DNA of 5,213 bases from Frankiaceae bacterium (GTDB lineage Bacteria; Actinomycetota; Actinomycetes; Mycobacteriales; SCTD01): contig JAJAYV010000171.1 of the NCBI GenBank assembly GCA_026786045.1, positions 1-5,213 of the forward strand, written 5' to 3'. The position numbers and the translations under genes are program-made. The notes under the pieces are model-generated. The model searched no databases. It was not told the DNA's origin and was given only the letters and a program-made list of their open reading frames with translations. Position 1 is the first letter of the stretch. Every line of letters begins with the position of its first letter. Of this stretch, positions 1-5,213 are shown in pieces.

Positions 1-1349
1 GGGTCGAACGCCGCCTTGATCCGCGCCATCAGCGCCCGCTCCGCCGACCCGAGCTGCCGATCCAGGTAGGGCTGCTTGAGCAGGCCGACCCCGTGCTCGC
101 CGGTGAGCGTGCCCCCGAGCGCCAGGGTCGCCGTCACGATCCGCTCGAAGGCGTCGTTCGCCGCCCGCACCTGCGCCGGGTCGGTCGCGTCGTAGACGAT
201 CGTCGGGTGCAGGTTGCCGTCACCGGCGTGGCCGAAGGTCCCGATCAGGACACCGCACTGCTGTGCGATCTGCTCGACCGCGCGCACCAGGTCGGGCACC
301 CGCGGGACCGGCACGGACACGTCGTCGAGCAGGGTCGTCCCCAGCTGCTCGAGCGCCGGGTAGGCAGCGCGCCGGGCGGCGAGCAGCGCCTCGCCCTCGG
401 CGACATCGTCGGTCGACGCGACGTACGACGCGCCGGCGCGCTCGCAGGCCAGCGCGCACAGCCGAGCCTGCTCGGCGGCGTCCGCGCCGTCGCACTGCAG
501 GAGCAGCAGCGCGCCGGTGCCGGCGTCCAGGCCCATGTGCGTCATCGCCTCCACCGCAGCCACTGTCGTGCGGTCGAGCAGCTCGAGCAGCGACGGTTCG
601 GCCGTCGCCATGACCGCGACGATGCCCTCGCCCGCGGCGGCGACGTCGTGGAACGACGCGACCACGGTCGCCGGCGGGCGGGGCGGGGGCCGCAGCCGCA
701 CCGTCACCTCGACGACGACCGCCAGCGTTCCCTCAGACCCGACGAGCAGGCGGGTGAGGTCCAGCCCGGTGACGTCCTTGCGCGTCGTGCTGCCGGTGCG
801 CACGACGGTCCCGTCGACGAGCACCGCGGCGAGGGCGGCGACGGCGTCGGCGGTGACGCCGTACTTCAGGCAGCAGCTCCCGCCGGCGTTGGTCGCGACG
901 TTGCCGCCGATCGTCGAGATGGCCCGGCTGGCCGGGTCCGGTGGGTACCAGAGGCCGTGCGCGGCGACGGCGGCCGCGAGATCGGCGGTCAGCACGCCCG
1001 GCTCGACGGTTGCCGTCCGCCCCGCGACGTCGACGGCGAGCACCCGGTCCATCGCCGCCAGGCTGAGCACGATGCCGCCGTCGACGGCGTTGGCGCCGCC
1101 CGTCAAGCCGGTACCGGCGCCGCGCGGCACCACCGGCACGCCGTGCGTCGAGGCGAAGCGCAGCGTTGCTACGACGTCGTCGACGTCGCGGGCGCGGACC
1201 AGCGCGAGCGGCGCCCCCGCCGCCGGGAAGGCCGCCCGGTCACGGGCGAAGGCGACGAGCACCTGCGGGTCGAGGACCACCCGGCCCTCGGGCAGAGCGG
1301 CGGCCAGCGCAGCACCCAGGTCGGCGACCGGCGGCGTGGCGCGCATCAT
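1..1349 (-). CDS. GlcD-type FAD-linked oxidase (glycolate oxidase / D-lactate dehydrogenase-like), 3' end cut by window edge
   Basis: Read on the minus strand from ATG at 1349, 449 codons are visible and the frame is still open at the left edge. The N-terminal PCMH-type FAD-binding domain has the pyrophosphate loop RGAGTGLTGGA (residues 76-86), PDPASRAISTIGGN (138-150) and GSEGTLAV (204-211). The C-terminal FAD-oxidase domain has FGHAGDGNLHPT (372-383) and TGEHGVGLLKQPYL (416-429). Only the last 10-20 residues, normally an NPGK-like end, should be missing. The family oxidises 2-hydroxy acids such as glycolate or D-lactate with FAD; the substrate cannot be read from sequence. No partner subunit (GlcE/GlcF) is visible, though one could lie off the left edge. 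A second ATG (1346) and an in-frame GTG (1358) are alternative starts, and none has a clear Shine-Dalgarno. It is divergent from the ABM monooxygenase across 49 bp. Family is sure, substrate is not. Confidence 0.93.
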   Translation of the reverse strand, partial: MMRATPPVADLGAALAAALPEGRVVLDPQVLVAFARDRAAFPAAGAPLALVRARDVDDVVATLRFASTHGVPVVPRGAGTGLTGGANAVDGGIVLSLAAMDRVLAVDVAGRTATVEPGVLTADLAAAVAAHGLWYPPDPASRAISTIGGNVATNAGGSCCLKYGVTADAVAALAAVLVDGTVVRTGSTTRKDVTGLDLTRLLVGSEGTLAVVVEVTVRLRPPPRPPATVVASFHDVAAAGEGIVAVMATAEPSLLELLDRTTVAAVEAMTHMGLDAGTGALLLLQCDGADAAEQARLCALACERAGASYVASTDDVAEGEALLAARRAAYPALEQLGTTLLDDVSVPVPRVPDLVRAVEQIAQQCGVLIGTFGHAGDGNLHPTIVYDATDPAQVRAANDAFERIVTATLALGGTLTGEHGVGLLKQPYLDRQLGSAERALMARIKAAFD

Positions 1350-1362
1350 GAAGGGCACCGTA

Positions 1363-1379
1363 GGCGGGACCGTCCCGCC
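1363..1379. promoter_or_regulatory. Inverted repeat in the divergent gap, candidate operator
   Basis: GGCGGGAC, one central C, then GTCCCGCC form a perfect 8-1-8 inverted repeat. It lies 13 nt from the oxidase ATG (1349) and 19 nt from the monooxygenase TTG (1399), in the only 49 bp available for both promoters. The position suits a regulator controlling both genes. It could equally act as a hairpin in either 5' leader. No -10/-35 elements are recognisable in this GC-rich stretch. The repeat is seen directly; an operator role is inference. Confidence 0.4.
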
Positions 1380-1387
1380 GCGCGCCC

Positions 1388-1393
1388 GAGGAG
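1388..1393 (+). promoter_or_regulatory. Shine-Dalgarno that fixes the TTG start of the ABM monooxygenase
   Basis: GAGGAG sits 5 nt before TTG (1399-1401). This is the best ribosome-binding site in the window. It decides the start: the frame stays open far upstream, but that stretch is antisense to the oxidase gene, while translation from TTG gives the family-typical MIFITAKF beginning. Confidence 0.75.
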
Positions 1394-1398
1394 CCCCC

Positions 1399-1725
1399 TT
1401 GATCTTCATCACCGCGAAGTTCTCCGTGCAGCCCGAGCACGCCGAGCGGTGGCCGGACCTCAGCCGCGCCTTCACCGAGGCCACGCGCGCGGAGCCCGGC
1501 TGCCTGTTCTTCGACTGGTCGCGCAGCCTGGAGGACCCGAGCGAGTACGTCCTGGTCGAGGCGTTCCGGGACGGCGCCGCCGGCGGCGAGCACGTGCAGT
1601 CCGAGCACTTCCGGGCGGCGCAGGACGAGCTGCCGCAGTACCTCGCGGCGACGCCGCGCGTCGTCAACGTCGAGCTGGCGCAGGACGACTGGTCCGAGCT
1701 GGGGGAGATGCGCGTCGCGCCGTAG
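1399..1725 (+). CDS. ABM-domain monooxygenase (putative quinol monooxygenase, YgiN-like)
   Basis: This is a complete 108-aa protein from a TTG start with GAGGAG 5 nt upstream. It is a single antibiotic-biosynthesis-monooxygenase (ABM) domain, a ferredoxin-like fold that usually dimerises. Visible family features are the opening strand MIFITAKFSVQPEH (1-14), the EPGCLFFDWSRS segment (about 33-44), YVLVEAFRD (about 51-59), the His-containing helix GEHVQSEHFRAA (about 64-75), and a C-terminal ATPRVVNVEL strand. Family members oxidise quinols or other aromatic substrates with O2 and often need no cofactor; some have other roles, so the substrate is open. The protein has no signal peptide or membrane segment and is predicted cytosolic. 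It is divergent from the flavin oxidase and leads a close plus-strand run with the DUF1905-like gene 10 nt downstream. Family assignment is strong, reaction is inferred. Confidence 0.9.
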   Translation: MIFITAKFSVQPEHAERWPDLSRAFTEATRAEPGCLFFDWSRSLEDPSEYVLVEAFRDGAAGGEHVQSEHFRAAQDELPQYLAATPRVVNVELAQDDWSELGEMRVAP

Positions 1726-1735
1726 CGTCGGCGGC

Positions 1736-1915
1736 GTGCCGACCTTCGACGCCGAGCTGTGGATCCACGTCACGGTCGGCGGCACGACGTGGTCGACGTC
1801 GATCTTCCCCGACACCAAGCGCGGCGCCTACCTGCTGCCGGTGAAGAAGGACGTGCGGCGCCGGGAGGGGCTCGAGGTCGGCGACCGGCTGAGCGTCGCG
1901 CTCGAGCTCGTCTGA
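1736..1915 (+). CDS. DUF1905-like small protein, apparently shortened
   Basis: This is a 59-aa reading frame from GTG, 10 nt after the monooxygenase stop, so translational coupling is plausible; it has no clear Shine-Dalgarno of its own. The core VTVGGTTWSTSIFPDTK (about 12-28), then RGAYLLPVKKDVRRREGL (29-46) and a closing VGDRLSVALEL strand, match the C-terminal half of DUF1905, a small beta-rich domain of unknown function common in bacteria. Residues 4-9 (FDAELW) match the first strand of the domain, but the roughly 40 residues that usually lie between that strand and the VTVGGTTW strand (with a W-F-V-x-L-P type motif) are absent. It is either a genuine mini-version or a decaying copy. Codon third positions are GC-rich like its neighbours, which argues for recent or current coding. 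Function unknown. Confidence 0.75.
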   Translation: MPTFDAELWIHVTVGGTTWSTSIFPDTKRGAYLLPVKKDVRRREGLEVGDRLSVALELV

Positions 1916-1919
1916 CCCT

Positions 1920-1935
1920 CCGGTGGCGCCACCGG
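1920..1935. repeat. 16-bp perfect palindrome after the DUF1905-like gene
   Basis: CCGGTGGCGCCACCGG is its own reverse complement and begins 5 nt after the TGA at 1913-1915. In RNA it folds as a 6-bp stem with a GCGC loop. It ends 24 nt before the GTG start of the photolyase-like gene. It could be a weak terminator without a U-tract (common in high-GC actinobacteria), an operator for the downstream gene, or an mRNA-processing signal. The sequence alone does not choose. Confidence 0.45.
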
Positions 1936-1959
1936 GCCGGCTGACCGACTCTGGCTGCC

Positions 1960-3153
1960 GTGCCGACCCTGCCCCCACCGCCGCCCGGCGATGCCGCCGT
2001 CGACTGGGTCGCCGCCCACCTCGGTGACCTCTGCGACGGAGCCCCCCGTGCCAGCAGCATCCGGGGCGGGCAGGCCGCCGCCGACGCCGCGCTCGCCTCG
2101 CTCGACCTCGCCGGCTACGCCAGCCGCCGCAGCACCGTGCTGCCGGTGGAGCGGCGCGGCGCGACCAGGATGTCGCCGTACGTCCGGCACGGGCTGCTCA
2201 CACTGCCTGAGCTGTGGGCGGCGGCGAAGGACGCGCCGTGGAAGGACCGGGAGAAGTACCGCGACGAGCTGCTGTGGCAGGAGTACGCGCGGCACGTCTA
2301 CGCCCGGCTCGGCGCACGCACCGCGCAGGACTACCAGGTGGAGCAGCCGCGGCCACCGCGCTGGCCCGACCCGTGGCCGCGGGAGATGGCCTGCATGGCC
2401 TTCGTCCGCGACGAGCTCGAGACCGACGGCTGGCTGGTCAACCAGACCCGGATGTGGGTGGCGAGCCAGTGGAGCGTGCGCGCCGGGCACGACTGGCGCG
2501 AGGGGGAGGACGCGCTCTACCGGCGGCTGCTCGACGGTTCCCGCGCCGCCAACCGCCTCGGCTGGCAGTGGACCGTCGGCACCGGTTCGGGCAAGGCGTA
2601 CGGTTTCTCGCGCTGGCAGGTGGAGAAGCGGGCGCCGCAGCTGTGCGCCGGCTGCCCGCTGCGCGACCGCTGCCCGGTGCAGGACTGGCCGGAGGCGCAA
2701 GTCGGCGCGCGGGTGGCGCCGCCGGACGGGCTGGTCGACGGTACGACCGACGGCGGGCCTGCCGAGCCGGTCGTCAGCGGCGAGCCCGAGGTCGTGTGGC
2801 TGACTGCCGAGTCGCTCGGCGCCGCCGATCCGGCGCTGCTCGCCCACCCTCACCTGCCGCGGATGTTCGTCTTCGACGAGCCGCTGCTGCGCCGGCTGCG
2901 GCTGGCCGGAATCCGGTTGGTCTTCCTGGCGCAGGCGCTGGCCGAGCTCGACGTGGAGGTGCGCCGGGGTGATCCCGTCGTCGAGCTCGCCGACCGGCGG
3001 CTCGCGGTGACGCACGCACCCGTCCCCGGCTTCCGCCGCCGGGCCGGTCGCCTCGACGTGGTGGCCACCCACCCCTGGCCGTGGCTCGTGCAGCCGGGCA
3101 GCGGGTCGCTGCGGTCCTACAGCGCCTGGCGAAAGTCCCACCGCGTGCGCTGA
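1960..3153 (+). CDS. Photolyase/cryptochrome-like FAD protein with apparent domain permutation and possible Fe-S site
   Basis: This is a 397-aa protein from GTG. An in-frame TGA at 1942 bounds the start and no Shine-Dalgarno is visible. Residues about 35-226 match the photolyase FAD-binding helical domain (FAD_binding_7): GATRMSPY (67-74, the TSxLSPY phosphate-binding motif), DELLWQEYARH (102-112), GWLVNQTRMWVAS (157-169), DWREGE (178-183), and DGSRAANRLGWQW (192-204). By hand alignment to E. coli photolyase, E103, W106, N161, R164, M165, D192, N198, W202, W204 and electron-transfer W179 are kept; R278, R342 and D374 become Q107, Q162 and S194. The usual N-terminal antenna domain is missing from the front. 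Instead residues about 276-397 resemble it (VVWLTAESLGAADPALL, MFVFDE, IRLVFLAQALAELD, and a terminal tryptophan-rich hinge), giving a permuted order. C145, C229, C232 and C238 could bind [4Fe-4S]. Likely role is light-dependent DNA repair or blue-light sensing; which one is unknown. Confidence 0.85.
   Translation: MPTLPPPPPGDAAVDWVAAHLGDLCDGAPRASSIRGGQAAADAALASLDLAGYASRRSTVLPVERRGATRMSPYVRHGLLTLPELWAAAKDAPWKDREKYRDELLWQEYARHVYARLGARTAQDYQVEQPRPPRWPDPWPREMACMAFVRDELETDGWLVNQTRMWVASQWSVRAGHDWREGEDALYRRLLDGSRAANRLGWQWTVGTGSGKAYGFSRWQVEKRAPQLCAGCPLRDRCPVQDWPEAQVGARVAPPDGLVDGTTDGGPAEPVVSGEPEVVWLTAESLGAADPALLAHPHLPRMFVFDEPLLRRLRLAGIRLVFLAQALAELDVEVRRGDPVVELADRRLAVTHAPVPGFRRRAGRLDVVATHPWPWLVQPGSGSLRSYSAWRKSHRVR
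2785..3150 (+). other. C-terminal antenna-like alpha/beta domain of the photolyase-like protein
   Basis: Residues 276-397 read like a photolyase N-terminal Rossmann-type domain. There is a first strand (EVVWLTAESLG) leading to the ADPALL helix start, a second strand (RMFVFDE), and the long helix RRLRLAGIRLVFLAQALAELD, which matches the family's R-x-x-F-L-x-x-S-L-x-x-L-D pattern. A GDPVVEL segment and a closing segment with WPWLVQPGSGS and SYSAWRK follow, resembling the hinge that normally leads into the FAD domain. The family's usual W-F-R-R-D-L-R-L motif is weakened: WLTAESL takes its place, so classical antenna cofactor binding is doubtful. The order relative to the FAD domain is seen directly; homology is a hand judgement. 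Confidence 0.6.
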
Positions 3154-3256
3154 GGAGCCCTCGCTGCTGAGTGACGGCTGGATGACCGGACGCCGGGCCG
3201 TGACTCGTGCCCTTCGCCCCTTGCCCGAGCGCCACCCAGCCCGCACGCTCGCGGTC
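3154..3256. other. Spacer between photolyase-like gene and ppk2
   Basis: This 103-nt gap has no recognisable -10/-35 boxes, and the only purine-rich site is GAGGAG at its very start. An in-frame ATG at 3182 would add 25 Arg-rich residues to PPK2, so part of the gap may be coding. The last 13 nt form the left arm of the hairpin at the ppk2 start. A promoter for ppk2 probably lies here but I cannot point to it. Confidence 0.4.
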
Positions 3257-3274
3257 ATGACCCCCGCGAGCGTG
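3244..3274 (+). promoter_or_regulatory. Hairpin enclosing the ppk2 start codon
   Basis: CACGCTCGCGG (3244-3254) and CCGCGAGCGTG (3264-3274) are perfect 11-bp reverse complements separated by TCATGACCC. The ATG at 3257 is in the 9-nt loop. The right arm covers codons 3 to 6 and ends with an in-frame GTG (3272). Such a GC-rich stem around the initiation site would be expected to limit ribosome access, or to present the start codon in a loop for leaderless-like initiation. At DNA level it could also be an operator. Structure is seen; effect is inferred. Confidence 0.5.
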
Positions 3275-4054
3275 AAGGTGGACCAGGCGTACTACGACAA
3301 GGAGCTCGCGCGGCTGCAGGTAGAGCTGGTCAAGCAGCAGGAGTACATCCGGGCAAAGGGACTGCGCGTCGTCGTCCTGTTCGAGGGGCGGGACGCCGCA
3401 GGCAAGGGCGGTGCGATCCAGCGCATCACCGAGGCGGTGAACCCTCGTGCAACCAGGGTGGTGGCCCTGACCGCGCCGACGGAGCACGAGCGCACCCAGT
3501 GGTACTTCCAGCGCTACGTCGCACACCTGCCCGCCGCCGGCGAGATGGTGCTGTTCGACCGGTCCTGGTACAACCGCGCCGGCGTCGAGCACGTCATGGG
3601 GTTCTGCACCGACGAGGAGTACCGCGAGTTCCTGCGATCGGTCCCGGCGCTGGAGCGCATGCTGGTCCGCAGCGGAATCAAGATCATCAAGTACTGGTTC
3701 TCGATCAGCGACGTCGAGCAGGAGCGGCGCTTCCAGGACCGGCTGAAGAACCCGGCCAAGCGCTGGAAGCTGAGCCCGATGGACCTCGAAGCGCGCAACC
3801 GCTGGGTCGACTTCTCGCGCGCCAAGGACGAGCTGTTCGCGGCCACCGACATCCCGGAGGCGCCGTGGTGGGTGGTCGAGGCGGAGGTCAAGAAGCGGGC
3901 GCGGCTCAACGTCATCACCCACCTGTTGGCCCAGGTGCCGTACGAGGACCTGACGCCGCGCCCGCCGAAGCTGCCACCCCGCCCCGCACCGGCGGAGGGC
4001 TACGTCCGGCCACCGCGCGAGATCCAGCACCTCGTCCCCGACGTCGTGCCGTGA
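3257..4054 (+). CDS. ppk2: Polyphosphate kinase 2 (PPK2, class I-like)
   Basis: This is a 265-aa protein from ATG at 3257. PPK2 transfers phosphate between inorganic polyphosphate and nucleoside diphosphates; class I enzymes mainly make ATP or GTP from the diphosphates using polyP. A helical start (YYDKELARLQVELVKQQEYI, 12-31) precedes Walker A GRDAAGKGG (44-52). Then come NPR (62-64), the ERTQWYFQRYVAHLPAAGE segment (78-96), Walker B with FDRSWYNRAGVE (100-111) and VMGFC (113-117), and the lid with RWKLSPMDLEARNRW (169-183). The C-terminus (KLPPRP, GYVRPPRE) matches the mycobacterial type. The single kinase domain is full length with no broken motif. An ATG at 3182 would give 290 aa, but those 25 extra residues are Arg-rich and outside the conserved domain; neither start has a Shine-Dalgarno. 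The protein is soluble. It converges on katG across a 150-nt spacer. Confidence 0.95.
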   Translation: MTPASVKVDQAYYDKELARLQVELVKQQEYIRAKGLRVVVLFEGRDAAGKGGAIQRITEAVNPRATRVVALTAPTEHERTQWYFQRYVAHLPAAGEMVLFDRSWYNRAGVEHVMGFCTDEEYREFLRSVPALERMLVRSGIKIIKYWFSISDVEQERRFQDRLKNPAKRWKLSPMDLEARNRWVDFSRAKDELFAATDIPEAPWWVVEAEVKKRARLNVITHLLAQVPYEDLTPRPPKLPPRPAPAEGYVRPPREIQHLVPDVVP

Positions 4055-4055
4055 G

Positions 4056-4067
4056 GCCCGGCCGGGC
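4056..4067. repeat. 12-bp perfect palindrome next to the ppk2 stop
   Basis: GCCCGGCCGGGC begins 2 nt after the ppk2 stop (TGA 4052-4054). As RNA it can form only a 4-bp stem with a GCCG-type loop and no U-tract follows, so it is at best an auxiliary 3'-end structure. Chance is a real alternative in DNA this rich in G and C. Confidence 0.25.
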
Positions 4068-4150
4068 GGAAGGGACGGGTGGGTCTGACCTCGGCCGAGC
4101 TCGGGCATCGCCACGAAGCCCTCGATCTTGCGCTCGCGCGTCTCGGCAGT

Positions 4151-4188
4151 CGAGGGGCAGGCGTTCCCGGAGGAAGGCCTGCCCCTCG
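4151..4188. terminator. Strong hairpin between convergent ppk2 and katG, likely bidirectional terminator
   Basis: CGAGGGGCAGGC (4151-4162) and GCCTGCCCCTCG (4177-4188) are perfect 12-bp reverse complements. The 14-nt interior can add TTCC/GGAA pairs (4164-4167 with 4172-4175) around a CGGA loop after one G-G mismatch. It begins 16 nt past the katG stop on the minus strand and 96 nt past the ppk2 stop on the plus strand, the right place to end both transcripts. Neither side has a U-tract, as in many high-GC actinobacterial terminators. Confidence 0.7.
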
Positions 4189-4204
4189 GACAGCGTTGGA
4201 GCGA

Positions 4205-5213
<1,009 letters not shown>

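Noticed and set aside
517..1398. Upstream in-frame extension of the ABM monooxygenase (294 residues)
   Set aside because: The stretch is Ser/Ala/Thr/Arg-rich, antisense to the oxidase, and lacks domain features. The TTG at 1399 has a good Shine-Dalgarno and gives the family N-terminus.
93..1844. 583-codon open frame on the plus strand
   Set aside because: It is antisense to the clear GlcD-type oxidase and overlaps the monooxygenase in another frame. The protein is Arg/Gly/Ala-rich with no family motif, as expected for a shadow frame in high-GC DNA.
3182..3256. ATG at 3182 as ppk2 start, adding 25 residues
   Set aside because: The extension is Arg-rich, outside the conserved PPK2 domain, and has no Shine-Dalgarno. 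It is not excluded, since PPK2 N-termini vary and the 3257 start also lacks one.
1828..3258. 476-codon minus-strand open frame
   Set aside because: It is antisense to the photolyase-like gene, whose frame has recognisable conserved motifs; the minus frame is Arg/Pro/His-rich and featureless.
2774..4114. 446-codon minus-strand open frame
   Set aside because: It is antisense to ppk2 and the 3' part of the photolyase-like gene, with no recognisable domain; Arg/Ala runs mark it as a shadow.

Overview
The base composition is very GC-rich, with codon third positions almost all G or C. GTG and TTG starts are in use, Shine-Dalgarno signals are mostly weak, and the family variants (Mycobacterium-like PPK2, YgiN-type ABM monooxygenase, KatG) look actinobacterial. 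I infer a chromosomal segment of a high-GC Actinomycetota species. I see no mobile element, CRISPR array, tRNA or rRNA.

Layout, left to right. (1) On the minus strand, cut by the left edge, lies nearly all of a GlcD-type FAD-linked oxidase. (2) A 49-bp divergent gap with an 8-1-8 inverted repeat separates it from a plus-strand run: a small ABM-domain (putative quinol) monooxygenase with a TTG start and a good Shine-Dalgarno; after 10 nt, a 59-codon DUF1905-like gene that appears to have lost the front half of the domain; after a 16-bp perfect palindrome, a 397-aa photolyase/cryptochrome-like flavoprotein. (3) About 100 nt further on is a class-I-like polyphosphate kinase 2 gene, whose most likely start codon sits in the loop of a perfect 11-bp hairpin. 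(4) A 150-nt convergent spacer holds a strong 12-bp hairpin, probably a shared terminator. (5) On the minus strand, cut by the right edge, is the C-terminal 335 residues of catalase-peroxidase KatG.

The most unusual object is the photolyase-like protein. Its FAD-binding helical domain comes first, and a stretch resembling the normally N-terminal alpha/beta antenna domain follows at the C-terminus, so the order looks circularly permuted. It also carries four cysteines placed much like the [4Fe-4S] ligands of the bacterial FeS photolyases, while keeping the Asn and Trp residues of classical photolyases. This is a hand alignment and needs a profile search and structure model.

How the genes might work together is inference. 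KatG (peroxide), a light-dependent DNA repair-like flavoprotein, a polyphosphate-dependent nucleotide kinase and two redox enzymes fit a general stress and redox neighbourhood, but only the ABM/DUF1905/photolyase-like run is close enough to suggest co-transcription.
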